Positions 41,786 to 51,141 are shown, counted from the first letter of the stretch. The stretch: DNA of 64,000 bases from UBA5314 sp035560815 (GCA_035560815.1 DATMYR010000086.1:1-64000), one strand, 5' to 3'. The notes: generated from the letters alone by a model not told the origin. Numbers and translations are program-made.

Positions 41786-42853
41786 TTAATCCACCTGTCG
41801 CATACGCTCCGCCTGGTCGTGAGTTATCAAAGCTTCGATAATATCGTGTAAATCCCCATCAAGAACACTGTCCAATTTGTGTAAGGTAAGGTTGATCCGA
41901 TGATCGCTGACCCGTCCTTGGGGAAAGTTATAGGTGCGGATACGCTCACTGCGATCACCGCTTCCCACCTGATTTTTACGCGTTCCTGCCAACTCAGCAT
42001 TTTTCTCCGCTTCCAGAATCTCCTTGAGCCGGGCGCTCAACACCCGCATAGCTTTGGCTTTGTTTTTATGTTGAGATTTTTCATCCTGGCAGGTTACCAC
42101 CACCCCGCTAGGCAGGTGGGTGATTCGGACTGCAGATTGAGTCGTGTTGACCGACTGACCGCCCGGGCCGCTGGAACAATAAACATCAATTTTAAGATCC
42201 AGGGGATCAATGCCCACTTCCACTTCCTCGGCCTCAGGTAAAACGGCCACCGTAGCCGCTGAGGTGTGGATACGGCCTCCCGATTCAGTACTGGGAATTC
42301 TCTGTACCCGATGCACTCCAGACTCAAACTTCAGCTTGCTGAACGCTCCCTGTCCGTCAACTTCGAAGATAATTTCCTTGATGCCGCCTATATCGGTATA
42401 ATGGACATCCATGACATCGGTTTTCCAACTCTGCCGTTCAGCATAGCGGCTGTACATGCGAAACAGGTCGGCAGCAAACAGTGCAGCTTCTTCCCCGCCG
42501 GTTCCAGCACGGATTTCCATAATAACGCTTTTCTCATCATTGGGGTCTTTGGGGAGCAAAAGGACTTTTAATTCCTGTTCCATCTGCTCTTGCTGCTCCT
42601 GCAGGGCCTGAATCTCCTCTTGCAGCATTTGACGGTACTCTGAATCGGTTTCTCCGGTGAGCATATCCCGGCTTTCCTCCAGCTGCTGAAGTACGCTCTT
42701 ATAATCGCGATACTTCCCGACCACCTCGCTGAGATCGGAATGCGCTTTGGCATATTTTTGAAAACGGCTTTGGTCTGTCAGCACCTCGGGTTGGCTGAGC
42801 AGGTCCGTCAACTCGTCATATTTGTTATCCAGGTGATCCAGCTTCTCTATCAT
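41786..42853 (-). CDS. prfA: Peptide chain release factor 1
   Basis: Recognises UAA and UAG. GGQ motif in SSGPGGQSVNTTQSAVR near 230, and the tripeptide anticodon region near 185 (RVQRIPSTESGGRIHTS has the PxT element). 355 residues. The ATG at 42853 or a TTG one codon upstream may be the start; both are near GGAGG. Confidence 0.97.
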   Translation of the reverse strand: MIEKLDHLDNKYDELTDLLSQPEVLTDQSRFQKYAKAHSDLSEVVGKYRDYKSVLQQLEESRDMLTGETDSEYRQMLQEEIQALQEQQEQMEQELKVLLLPKDPNDEKSVIMEIRAGTGGEEAALFAADLFRMYSRYAERQSWKTDVMDVHYTDIGGIKEIIFEVDGQGAFSKLKFESGVHRVQRIPSTESGGRIHTSAATVAVLPEAEEVEVGIDPLDLKIDVYCSSGPGGQSVNTTQSAVRITHLPSGVVVTCQDEKSQHKNKAKAMRVLSARLKEILEAEKNAELAGTRKNQVGSGDRSERIRTYNFPQGRVSDHRINLTLHKLDSVLDGDLHDIIEALITHDQAERMRQVD

Positions 42854-42889
42854 CAATATACTCCTCCAGCAGAGTTCTTTCCTATAGTG

Positions 42890-43777
42890 TTATTGGCTTA
42901 CGGCTGCTGCTTGATCGGCATCCACCACCGCCCGCAAAGCAGTCAAGGCCACCTCCAACTGCTGATCATCAGGCTCCCTGGTTGTGAGTTTCTGCAGCCA
43001 CATTCCAGGTGAGGACAGGGCACGAGCCCAGGCCCGGCTTTGGTATCGGGCACTCACTTTGATGAATTCATATCCCAAGCCGGCTATAATAGGCAAAACT
43101 GCTATTCTTGACCATATGCGATAGAAAAGATCGCCTTTCCCCAGTAAAGCAAAAACCAGGATGGAAATCACCATGACGAACAGTAGAAAGCTGGTTCCAC
43201 AACGGGGGTGCAACGTGCTGTACTTCCGAGCATTTTCCACCTCCAAGGCCTCGCCTGCTTCATAAGTGGATATGGATTTATGCTCCGCGCCATGATACAT
43301 GAAAACCCGGGCTATTTCTCCAATTCGAGATATTCCATAAACATAAATGAGAAAAAAGCTTATCCTAATGATTCCCTCCACCAGGCTCTGTAAAACAATC
43401 CCCCCCAGGTATTTCTGGGTATAATGAACCAGAGCGGTAGGAAGAATCACAAACAGCAGTATGGCCAGGCCGAAAGCCACCAGGCCGGTAATCAGTATCT
43501 CCCCGGCACTTAATTCCTGCTCCTCTTCACCCAGAGACATATTGGCCGATTTATTCAAGGCCCGAACCCCCACCACCATAGAGTCGATGAGTACGTAGGT
43601 CCCCCTGATAAAAGGCCATTTAAGGAAGGGAAAACGGGCGGCGTGATCCTGAAGAACTTCCTCTTCCAATTCGATATTGCCATCCGGTTTGCGGACGGCG
43701 ATAGAGGTGTTGTGAAGGCCACGCATCATGACTCCTTCAATGACCGCCATGCCTCCGTAATTTATCTTTTTAGTCAT
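42890..43777 (-). CDS. DUF1385 membrane protein
   Basis: 295-residue conserved membrane protein: GGMAVIEGVMMRGLHNTSIA at the N-terminus is the family hallmark, followed by four membrane segments (about 95-120, 135-155, 205-225, 230-245), MYHGAEHKSISTYEAGE and LHPRCGTSFLL. The conserved His/Glu/Cys residues suggest a metal site, but the function is unknown. It is commonly found beside rpmE and prfA in Firmicutes, as here. ATG 43777 with AGGGTGA. Confidence 0.88.
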   Translation of the reverse strand: MTKKINYGGMAVIEGVMMRGLHNTSIAVRKPDGNIELEEEVLQDHAARFPFLKWPFIRGTYVLIDSMVVGVRALNKSANMSLGEEEQELSAGEILITGLVAFGLAILLFVILPTALVHYTQKYLGGIVLQSLVEGIIRISFFLIYVYGISRIGEIARVFMYHGAEHKSISTYEAGEALEVENARKYSTLHPRCGTSFLLFVMVISILVFALLGKGDLFYRIWSRIAVLPIIAGLGYEFIKVSARYQSRAWARALSSPGMWLQKLTTREPDDQQLEVALTALRAVVDADQAAAVSQ

Positions 43778-43837
43778 AAACAATCACCCTGGATGATGCC
43801 TTTTGCCATCGCTTCTTGTCCCCCAGCCAGACCGGGG

Positions 43838-43873
43838 ATAAAAAAAGAAAAAGCAGAGACACCGCCCTGCTTT
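43838..43873 (-). terminator. Terminator of rpmE
   Basis: Minus strand AAAGCAG / CTGCTTT with a 10-nt loop, followed by TTCTTTTTTT. Confidence 0.75.
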
Positions 43874-43878
43874 CCCAT

Positions 43879-44082
43879 TTACTGCAATCCGTACTTTTTC
43901 TTAAAGCGGTCCACTCTTCCGGTCGTGTCTACCAACCGGCTCTTGTTTCCAGTATAGAACGGGTGGCATTTGGAGCATATCTCCACTCTCAAGGTCTCTT
44001 TAGTGGATCCTACCTCAAATTCGTTGCCGCAGGCACAACGCGCCGCCGCCTTAAAGAATTGGGGATGTATTTTTTCCTTCAA
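43879..44082 (-). CDS. rpmE: 50S ribosomal protein L31
   Basis: 67 residues from TTG 44082 (MKEKIHPQFFKAAARC), with GAGGTGA 5 bp upstream; the frame remains open upstream but without conserved sequence. Zinc form (C+): ligands in CACGNEF and ICSKCHPFYTG. The ending DTTGRVDRFKKKYGL is typical. A promoter lies about 75 bp upstream. Confidence 0.95.
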   Translation of the reverse strand: MKEKIHPQFFKAAARCACGNEFEVGSTKETLRVEICSKCHPFYTGNKSRLVDTTGRVDRFKKKYGLQ

Positions 44083-44158
44083 CTTGATCACCTCACTTGG
44101 GTTCCAACATTCATTTCCGCAGTAAAAAAGCCATCCCGGCAATTAAACTGCAGATAAA

Positions 44159-44187
44159 ATTATAACAAGAAAGAAGCCTATTGACAA
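44159..44187 (-). promoter_or_regulatory. Promoter of rpmE
   Basis: Minus strand TTGTCA (44182-44187), 17-bp spacer, TATAAT (44159-44164). The predicted leader of about 70 nt could hold an L31 autoregulatory structure, but I see no clear one. Confidence 0.7.
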
Positions 44188-44279
44188 GAAAAGCTCGGCA
44201 AAATTTCATTGTCCAGAGCTATACGGGCAACAGCCCCGGAATCGCCCTTGGACTTGATAAGCGGAGCGGGAACGGGATG

Positions 44280-45308
44280 CTACGTGCTCTCACTCTCATA
44301 CTCTACGCAATCCCCGGGGTCCTCCTCGCCGAGTTCGGCATATTGGTAGCGGTATTTATAAAAATGCTGGTCAAACATATTGTCATAAGGGGTAAATTCT
44401 TCAGAGCTATCCTCATCCTCCTGCATACGGTTCCAGAACACAAACACCTTGGCATCCAGGTTGTCCATCATATGCAGGAGCAGTGCTTCTGGAAACAGCG
44501 GCTTGACCGGGGAGCCGAATTCCAACAGGCCGTGGTGGCTGAGCACCAGATGTTTGATCATGACTTCTAATTCCTGAGGAAAATCATTTCCACCCAAACG
44601 GAGGTCGGCAATGGCTGCCGAAACCATCTCGCTGCCCAGGTATATATGACCGAGCATACGTCCCGACACGGTATACTCCGCGGCCGGCTTCATACGCAGT
44701 TCCTCAACTTTGCCAATGTCATGGAGAAGGGCACCGGTAAGGAGCAACTCTCTATTAAGAAAAGGATAACGGCGGCTGGCATCCAGACATAAGGATGCCA
44801 CTGACAGGGTGTGCTCCAAAAGCCCCCCCGCATAATGATGATGAATTCTGCGCGCTGCGGGAGCACGGAAGAAACTTTCCCGCACGGAATCGGAAAACAC
44901 CCGGTCCAACACTGCCTTTAGATAGGGATCTTTCACCGAGTCCACCAGGGAGAGGAACTCCCGCTGCAAGGACGGCAAACCGGATGCCGATCGCAGATAA
45001 GGCAAAGAGTCCTCTTCCAACCCTTTTATACGCCGGGCCGTTATCTGCAGTCGATTATTGTATACGCTGGTATCACCCAGAATACCGACCACCGCCCCAA
45101 CCTCAACACTGCCGCTCAGCGTACAACTTTCCCAAGCCACAGCATCAACCTCACCTGATATATCACCCAGGCGAAGATTACTCACCGCTTTCCCTTCCCG
45201 GGTGCGGCGATCGATCTTCTCCAAGACCAAAAACTTCCCCCAGACCTGTTTTCCCGGCCCCAGGGCTTTTAATTCCTTAACAGAATACGGACCTTTCTTG
45301 TTCTCCAC
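44280..45308 (-). CDS. YhaM-type 3'-5' exoribonuclease (OB-fold plus HD domain)
   Basis: 342 residues: N-terminal OB-fold nucleic acid-binding domain (15-100, LVLEKIDRRTREGKAVSNLR and ISGEVDAVAWES) and an HD phosphohydrolase domain (about 155-280) with HHYAGGLLEHTLSVASL and LLHDIGKVEEL. YhaM enzymes trim RNA and single-stranded DNA from the 3' end. The acidic C-terminus is unremarkable. GTG start. The REPIN-like element follows on the right. Confidence 0.9.
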   Translation of the reverse strand: MENKKGPYSVKELKALGPGKQVWGKFLVLEKIDRRTREGKAVSNLRLGDISGEVDAVAWESCTLSGSVEVGAVVGILGDTSVYNNRLQITARRIKGLEEDSLPYLRSASGLPSLQREFLSLVDSVKDPYLKAVLDRVFSDSVRESFFRAPAARRIHHHYAGGLLEHTLSVASLCLDASRRYPFLNRELLLTGALLHDIGKVEELRMKPAAEYTVSGRMLGHIYLGSEMVSAAIADLRLGGNDFPQELEVMIKHLVLSHHGLLEFGSPVKPLFPEALLLHMMDNLDAKVFVFWNRMQEDEDSSEEFTPYDNMFDQHFYKYRYQYAELGEEDPGDCVEYESEST

Positions 45309-45354
45309 TTCCCCACTTCCTTATCCCTAAATTCTCTGGGTAGACATGAGTTGT

Positions 45355-45374
45355 TTACTTCTTTTCATCCGGCG
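45355..45374. repeat. 20-bp direct repeat, left copy
   Basis: TTACTTCTTTTCATCCGGCG. The right copy (45480-45499) differs at one base and is the 3' end of the radical SAM gene, including its stop codon. The pair brackets the REPIN-like element. Confidence 0.85.
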
Positions 45375-45471
45375 TGTCAGGGGGACGGTTCTTTTGACAC
45401 GCGGTTTTCTAATTATCGGGCATACGGTTTATTGCCCCAATAAAGTGTCAACAGAACCGTCCCCCTGACAC
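45374..45471. mobile_element. REPIN-like inverted-repeat element
   Basis: Two 27-bp arms in inverted orientation, 45374-45400 and 45445-45471, identical at 26 of 27 positions. Each arm is itself a small palindrome: GTGTCA at one end and TGACAC at the other around a GGGGGACGGTTCTT core. 44 bp separate the arms. This is the architecture of REP doublets (REPINs) mobilised by REP-associated tyrosine transposases; no such transposase gene is in the window. Confidence 0.8.
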
Positions 45472-45479
45472 CGACACGA

Positions 45480-45499
45480 TTACTTCTTTTCATTCGGCG
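45480..45499. repeat. 20-bp direct repeat, right copy
   Basis: TTACTTCTTTTCATTCGGCG, which on the minus strand is the coding end Ser/Pro-Asn-Glu-Lys-Lys-stop of the radical SAM gene. Confidence 0.85.
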
Positions 45500-46742
45500 A
45501 ATGGGTATAGGAGCCCAAACGCAGATCTGGAGCAGCCAATCGCAGTTGGTGTAGAAATTCCGCCATACCCATTCCCGCTTCTTGAGATGGAAAGTTCTCC
45601 ATCAAGCATCCCGGATCGATATTTAAATTGCGCAATTGGATCATATTCACCCCTCCTTTTTGAATCAAGGAGAGCAGCGCTTCCATTTCGCTTTCCCGGT
45701 CTGTAAAGCCCGGGAAAACCAGAAGGTTCAGGGAAACAAAGACACCCTTGTCCCTTGCATAACATATGGAGTTGAGAACATCGCTGAGACCATACCCCAC
45801 CGGTTCATGATAGCGATTGTAGTTTTCCTCCCGACCGGAAAAAATCGTCACCCGTAAAGCCTGCAGCCCAGCGTCACATAGCAGCTTGACACCGGTTGTG
45901 TTTCCGGCATTGCTATTCATATTAATCGTGCCTTTTTCAGTGTGCTGCCTGGTTATCCTAATGGCATCAGCCAACCGGTGTGCATTTAGCGAAGGCTCCC
46001 CTTCGCAGCCCTGGCCAAAGCTGATGATTCCATCCCGGGCCTTGCTCAGATGATTGATCGCTACTTCACTGATTTCCCTGGCATCGGGGATAAAGTCCAG
46101 GCGGTTCTGGGGGGCCTGGGACATCCCGTGCCGTTCGGAAATGCAGCCCAGACAACGGGCGTTGCAGCTGGGCATAGTGGGAATCCCCCCTTCCCAACGC
46201 TGGTAGAAAATATTCTGAGCCGTGAAACAGCTGTATCGCAGTGCGCAGCGGGCTAGCTGCTTGTAAATGCGGTTATCCGCGCAGCGTTTCAGGAAGGCAG
46301 TGATCCGTTGGGGTAAGCCTTCGGTATTATAGTGAATTGGATGCCATTTCCGGTGTTCATCGCTTTGAATGGCTGCCACATAGGTCTGTTCACCCTTTAA
46401 CCCCACAGCCGCATATCCTAAAATCGGCAGTTCCGGCGCATCGGGCAATCCCACACAGGCAGGAATCAGAGTACGGGTAAAACCCTGGGGCAGCAAAGCG
46501 GCTACCGCCCAGGCTCTCTGGTCAGGTTGATAAGGATCGGCCTGGAGTGCGCAGGTTTCACCATTCCCCCCGATGCCCACCGGAAAATGTCCCGGGACCA
46601 ATACCAGCGTGCTGCCCCCCGGCAAGGGCATCATTTCCTCCGGGGATGGCTCCACCCACTCATTGCCGCTGCGTCCCAGCATCCCGGTCATCGGGTCGTC
46701 ACATATTTCTCCCTTTTCATTGGCAAATAAAGTTCTAAACAT
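45480..46742 (-). CDS. Radical SAM protein, function unknown
   Basis: About 420 residues. The first 185 residues form an unrecognised N-terminal part. The cluster motif is C-x3-C-x2-C in PSCNARCLGCISE near 195, followed by SFGQGCEGEPSLNA, a typical SAM-binding GE motif, and INMNSNAGNT. The barrel ends near the C-terminus. The ATG at 46742 has GAGG 6 bp upstream. Its last 20 bp are duplicated on the far side of the REPIN-like element. It stands alone, with no obvious precursor peptide or carrier beside it. Confidence 0.88.
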   Translation of the reverse strand: MFRTLFANEKGEICDDPMTGMLGRSGNEWVEPSPEEMMPLPGGSTLVLVPGHFPVGIGGNGETCALQADPYQPDQRAWAVAALLPQGFTRTLIPACVGLPDAPELPILGYAAVGLKGEQTYVAAIQSDEHRKWHPIHYNTEGLPQRITAFLKRCADNRIYKQLARCALRYSCFTAQNIFYQRWEGGIPTMPSCNARCLGCISERHGMSQAPQNRLDFIPDAREISEVAINHLSKARDGIISFGQGCEGEPSLNAHRLADAIRITRQHTEKGTINMNSNAGNTTGVKLLCDAGLQALRVTIFSGREENYNRYHEPVGYGLSDVLNSICYARDKGVFVSLNLLVFPGFTDRESEMEALLSLIQKGGVNMIQLRNLNIDPGCLMENFPSQEAGMGMAEFLHQLRLAAPDLRLGSYTHSPNEKK

Positions 46743-46793
46743 CTTCATCCTCACTACATTGATCCTAAACTATAGACTATATCAAGTTTGCCA

Positions 46794-46817
46794 ACAAAAA
46801 AAGCCCCAGAGGGGGCT
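46794..46817 (-). terminator. Terminator of the LysM/M23 peptidase gene
   Basis: Minus strand AGCCCC / GGGGCT with a 4-nt loop, followed by TTTTTTTG, 65 bp after the stop. Confidence 0.8.
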
Positions 46818-46881
46818 ATTTCAGTTTGAAACAGGGTGTACGGCCAGGAAGGATTCCTCCCTGGCCGCATTCCTGAACATT

Positions 46882-47730
46882 TTATTTTAGCACTGCAGCC
46901 GGATTAATTGCTTTCTTGGCCTGTCTTACTTCAAAATGAAGATGGGGGCCGGTTGAATTACCGGTGACTCCGATCTTTCCAATCGTTTGTCCTCGACTAA
47001 CCTGACTGCCTTTAGTAACATCAATTTCACTCAAATGAGCATAAGCGGTTTGTCTGCCGCCCGGATGATCAATTACGATCATTTTTCCGTAAACTCCTTG
47101 CACACCGGTAAAGGACACTGATCCGGAAGCTGCCGCTCGGACCGGATCACCCAAATGGGCAGCTATGTCCAACCCGTGGTGAAATCCGGAATTGCGCCAG
47201 CCAAAGGCAGATGTGATCGCCCCTATGACCGGCCAACTGAACAATGCATTTACCACAGAACCGCGGGAAGGTTGGGGTGCAACACTGATCCGGTTGGTCG
47301 CGCTCCGGGGCAAGGCCAGGCTGTTGCCCACTTTCAGGTTTGCTGCGTCGATCCCGGGATTCAGTGCATACAGTTCATCGAGACTTACTGCGCAAGTTTC
47401 AGCTACATCCCAGAGCGTTTCCCCATTCTTGATGATGTGAACAGGATGGTCGCCATTTGGTATCTGGAGTCTATCTCCAATTGTCAGGATGTTCCGGCCA
47501 TCAAGATGGTTCACTTCCTTGAGCTGCTCCAGATCAACATGGTACTTCATGCAGATATCCCACAGTGTGTCACCCTCCTGAATGGTATGGCATACAGCCT
47601 CCCCCACACTGGCGGCCAGATTGCTGTAGCAGGGAATAAAATTCCCCTCATCTAACGCCGCGTTCAGTGACCCGGCCGGCATTACCAGGAGGATAGCCAC
47701 GGTCAGCGAGCCTATCCACTTTCTCGTCAA
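46882..47730 (-). CDS. Exported LysM and M23 peptidase protein
   Basis: 282 residues: signal peptide (1-25), two LysM peptidoglycan-binding domains (about 47-92 and 95-141; HTIQEGDTLWDICMKYHVD and HIIKNGETLWDVAE), then an M23 LytM-type endopeptidase domain with metal ligands in GFHHGLDIAAH and GPHLHFEVRQ. It probably cuts peptide cross-links outside the membrane. TTG start with AGAGGTGA. Its own terminator follows. It lies where B. subtilis has rho next to rpmE. Confidence 0.92.
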   Translation of the reverse strand: MTRKWIGSLTVAILLVMPAGSLNAALDEGNFIPCYSNLAASVGEAVCHTIQEGDTLWDICMKYHVDLEQLKEVNHLDGRNILTIGDRLQIPNGDHPVHIIKNGETLWDVAETCAVSLDELYALNPGIDAANLKVGNSLALPRSATNRISVAPQPSRGSVVNALFSWPVIGAITSAFGWRNSGFHHGLDIAAHLGDPVRAAASGSVSFTGVQGVYGKMIVIDHPGGRQTAYAHLSEIDVTKGSQVSRGQTIGKIGVTGNSTGPHLHFEVRQAKKAINPAAVLK

Positions 47731-47821
47731 GATCTTTCACCTCTTTCTGCAGGCAAAAAAATAAAGGGCCTGCTGCCCTTTATCCTTGACAATATTGTCC
47801 TCGTTTATTCATAAATTGGCT

Positions 47822-49105
47822 TTACCGGGCGCTGCGGGCATATTCCGACTTGCCGAATACCAGGGGAGCGGCCCGGAGCAGATCCTGATTCGATCGGGTT
47901 TTTTTCATGGTATCTTTCATGATCTGCATGGTTTCCGCCGGGTTGTTCTCACTGAACATATTGCGCAAATTCCAGTTCAGCTCCATTTCCTCAGGACTGA
48001 GCAGAAGTTCTTCTTTTCTAGTTCCAGAACGCTTCAGGTCAATTGCCGGGAATATCCTGCGCTCCGCTAACCGCCGGTCCAAGATCAATTCCATGTTGCC
48101 CCGGCCTTTAAATTCTTCAAAAATAACTTCATCCATTCGTGATCCGGTCTCCACCAGGGCGGTGGCGATAATGGTCAGACTGCCGCCTTCTTCTATGTTG
48201 CGAGCTGCACCGAAGAAACGTTTCGGTTTATCCAGAGAGGCGGGGTCGATTCCTCCTGATAGCGTTCGTCCGCTGGGGGGCACCACCAGGTTGTGAGCCC
48301 TGGCCATTCGGGTTATGCTGTCCATCAGGATTACTACGTCCTTCTTATGTTCAACCAGGCGCTTAGCCCGTTCCAAAACCATATCACTGACCTTCACATG
48401 GTTTTCTGGCGGCTCATCGAAAGTGGAGGCAACCACTTCAGCCTTGGTAGAACGCTGCATATCGGTGACCTCTTCCGGTCTTTCATCCACCAGCAGGATA
48501 ATAAGCTCTATCTCAGGATGGTTGGTGCTTATGCCCTGGGCAAGCTTCTGCAGTAAAATGGTTTTGCCGGCCTTGGGAGGCGATACGATCAGCCCCCTCT
48601 GCCCTTTTCCAATAGGAGCGATAAGGTCGATGATACGGGTAGACAACTCCTGGGAGTCGGTTTCCATGTTAATCCGTTCAGTGGGATAAAGAGGAGTCAG
48701 TGCATCGAAGTGAATTCTTTTTACTGATTCCTCCGGTGAGAAGCCGTTCACTCCTTCAACTTTCAAGAGGGCAAAAAACCGCTCATTGTCTTTGGGCGAC
48801 CGCACCTGCCCTCCCACCCGGTCTCCGGTTTTTAATTCGAACTTCCGTATCTGAGATGGGGACACATAAATGTCATCTTGACTGGGTAGGTAGCCAAAAG
48901 GTCGTAGGAAACCATAGCCATCCGGCATTATCTCTAAAACCCCCTGCGCCTGCAGCAGCTCGTCGGCGTGGGTTACCGCTTTAGTAATCTCGAAAATCAA
49001 TTCCTTCTTTCGCAACTTGGAGTATCCAGGAATGCCGACATCTCTGGCTATTTGATATAGCTCCAGCATAGTCCGATTCTCCAATTCAGAGATAGAAATG
49101 TTCAG
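47822..49105 (-). CDS. rho: Transcription termination factor Rho
   Basis: RNA-dependent hexameric ATPase. N-terminal Rho domain (ELENRTMLELYQIARDVGI, LRKKELIFEITK), RNA-binding cold-shock-like domain (DGYGFLRPFGYLPSQDDIYV), Walker A SPPKAGKTILLQKLA near 175, Q-loop and R-loop in the last 150 residues. The start is uncertain: a CTG at 49105 (reading MNISISELENRT) is placed 7 bp from GGGAGG, whereas in-frame TTG codons at 49123 and 49150 lack ribosome sites. 427 residues with the CTG start. Confidence 0.95.
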   Translation of the reverse strand: MNISISELENRTMLELYQIARDVGIPGYSKLRKKELIFEITKAVTHADELLQAQGVLEIMPDGYGFLRPFGYLPSQDDIYVSPSQIRKFELKTGDRVGGQVRSPKDNERFFALLKVEGVNGFSPEESVKRIHFDALTPLYPTERINMETDSQELSTRIIDLIAPIGKGQRGLIVSPPKAGKTILLQKLAQGISTNHPEIELIILLVDERPEEVTDMQRSTKAEVVASTFDEPPENHVKVSDMVLERAKRLVEHKKDVVILMDSITRMARAHNLVVPPSGRTLSGGIDPASLDKPKRFFGAARNIEEGGSLTIIATALVETGSRMDEVIFEEFKGRGNMELILDRRLAERRIFPAIDLKRSGTRKEELLLSPEEMELNWNLRNMFSENNPAETMQIMKDTMKKTRSNQDLLRAAPLVFGKSEYARSAR

Positions 49106-49403
49106 AGTTCTTCCTCCCTTCAATGTGAAGCTTGTCAACCTGGCGGGCAACTTTCTAGTGCCACCTTTACAGCTTTATACTGAATACTCGCCGAGCAGAG
49201 CCGTCCCAGTCTAATTCACTGCCGTTCGGAGATTTCATGCGAAATAGTATTCTGAAGAAAATCCGATGAGAAAACCGTTTGCTAAAAGGTAGCCTCATGT
49301 GATGGGCTCCTGTGGGGAATACAGATCAGGAGAACAAACCTGGCTCACGCCAGCAGGTTCATATATTATTATACCCCAATTAAATGTAAACTTACTGTAA
49401 TTT
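49106..49403. other. Long leader of rho
   Basis: 298 bp between glpX and rho. A TATAAT lies at about 49367-49372 on the minus strand without a good -35. Right after it comes a bulged hairpin AACCTGCTGGC-GTGA-GCCAGGTT followed by TTTGTTCT, which may end the glpX transcript. The remaining 200 nt fit no regulatory RNA I know. Long rho leaders often serve autoregulation. Confidence 0.4.
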
Positions 49404-50390
49404 CTATTCCAACATCATTTTAATACGATCATCTTTAAATAGAGGCTTCTTGTCTAGGTGATGATTGGCTTCAATGTGCCGGATGGTCCCTGAAGTACTG
49501 CGCATCACAAGAGTCTGGGTAATCGCTCTGCGCTTGTTATAGCGCACCCCTTTCAATAAAAATGAATCGGTAATGCCGGTGGCGGCAAAAACTACATCAT
49601 CCGATCGAACCAGCTCATCCAGGGTAAATACCCTGTTGACATTGGTGATTCCCATTGAATGACAGCGGTCGATTTCCGATTGCTCTTCCGGATAGAGCCG
49701 GGCTTGAAAATCGCCGCCCAGGCACTTTAATGCTGCAGCGGTTATAACGCCTTCCGGTGCACCGCCTATGCCCAGTAGCAGGTCAACCCCGGAATCCTCG
49801 TAAGCTGCCGCTACACCCGGTGATACATCCCCATCGGTAATGAGCTTGATACGGGCTCCGGCCATCCTGACTTCCTCAATGATCTTTTGATGGCGGGGCC
49901 GATCTAAAATTACTACCGTAACTTCGCTGACCAGTTTGTCCAAGGCCCGGGCCACCTCACGAACGTTTTCTCTCACCGATGCTTCCAGGTGAACCCTCCC
50001 CTTGCATTCAGGTCCTACCGCTATTTTATCCATATACATATCCGGCGCGTGCAGCAAGGCTCCATGGGGAGCTACAGCCAGAACCGCTATGGCTCCGGTT
50101 AAACCCTTGGCTACAATATTGGTGCCTTCCAGAGGATCGACCGCGATATCCACCTCGGGAGGCACTCCCATTCCAACTCTCTCGCCAATGTAAAGCATTG
50201 GGGCTTCATCCATTTCCCCTTCACCAATCACTACAATCCCATCAACCGGCACAGTGTCAAACATAACCCGCATGGCAGTGACCGCTGCACCATCGGCGGC
50301 TTCCTTATCACCCTTGCCAACCCAGCGGGCTGCAGCTAGAGCCGCCGCTTCAGTAACTCTGGCAAATTCCAGAGCTAATTCCCTCTCCAC
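49404..50390 (-). CDS. glpX: Fructose-1,6-bisphosphatase class II
   Basis: Gluconeogenic phosphatase. Metal-site sequences VIGEGEMDEAPMLYIGE near 60 and VDPLEGTNIVAKG near 88, plus GIGGAPEGVITAAAL near 190. 328 residues. GTG start. It follows the transaldolase by 12 bp; with fba upstream the three enzymes act on the same sugar phosphates. Confidence 0.95.
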   Translation of the reverse strand: MERELALEFARVTEAAALAAARWVGKGDKEAADGAAVTAMRVMFDTVPVDGIVVIGEGEMDEAPMLYIGERVGMGVPPEVDIAVDPLEGTNIVAKGLTGAIAVLAVAPHGALLHAPDMYMDKIAVGPECKGRVHLEASVRENVREVARALDKLVSEVTVVILDRPRHQKIIEEVRMAGARIKLITDGDVSPGVAAAYEDSGVDLLLGIGGAPEGVITAAALKCLGGDFQARLYPEEQSEIDRCHSMGITNVNRVFTLDELVRSDDVVFAATGITDSFLLKGVRYNKRRAITQTLVMRSTSGTIRHIEANHHLDKKPLFKDDRIKMMLE

Positions 50391-50402
50391 TCTTAAGACC
50401 CC

Positions 50403-51050
50403 CTATCCCTGGAACGCCTGTTTCCAATCCTGTAGAAATTTTTCAATACCGGCATCGGTAAGAGGATGCCGGAGCATCTGCTTTATAATGGCATAGGGTA
50501 TGGTGGCGATATGAGATCCCAGCTTGGCTGCTTCAACCACATGCATGGGATGCCGAATACTAGCGGCAATGACTTCGGTCTCCAATAAATACTGGTCAAA
50601 AATGACCAGTATATCATGTAATAAATCCAGACCATCATTGGCAATATCGTCGACCCTGCCGATAAAGGGGCTGACATACCTGGCTCCAGCTCGGGCAGCC
50701 AGCAAGGCCTGGGCTGCCGAAAAAACCAGGGTCGCATTGGTTTCGATCCCCTGTTGCTTCAAAGTGTGAATCGCCTGAAGACCTGTCTCGGACAGGGGAA
50801 TTTTGACCACTACGTTCGGATGGATAGCGGCCAATACCTGCGCCTCCCGGATCATGGCTTCATAGTCCAGCCCAATAACCTCGGCGCTAATGGGCCCGTC
50901 TACGATGGAACAGATCTCCTTGACGACTTGAGCGTAATCTCTTTTTTCCCTGGCTACCAGGCTGGGATTGGTGGTCACTCCATCCAGAAATCCCATCCTG
51001 CTAATTTCCGTAATTTCGGCTATATTTGCGGTGTCAATGAAGATTCTCAT
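50403..51050 (-). CDS. Transaldolase (small TalC/MipB type)
   Basis: 215-residue class I aldolase. MRIFIDTANIAEITEIS start, GVTTNPSLVAREK, and the Schiff-base lysine in NVVVKIPLSETGL near 85. Short type of the transaldolase / fructose-6-phosphate aldolase family; the gene position between fba and glpX matches B. subtilis ywjH and favours transaldolase. Confidence 0.92.
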   Translation of the reverse strand: MRIFIDTANIAEITEISRMGFLDGVTTNPSLVAREKRDYAQVVKEICSIVDGPISAEVIGLDYEAMIREAQVLAAIHPNVVVKIPLSETGLQAIHTLKQQGIETNATLVFSAAQALLAARAGARYVSPFIGRVDDIANDGLDLLHDILVIFDQYLLETEVIAASIRHPMHVVEAAKLGSHIATIPYAIIKQMLRHPLTDAGIEKFLQDWKQAFQG

Positions 51051-51141
51051 ATTGTCTACCTCCCTTCATTCTTTCAACCGCAGTTTGCCACCCGTGTATC
51101 CGAATTCATCCTGTTCTTCCGATAACGGCTGGACTGGTTAC

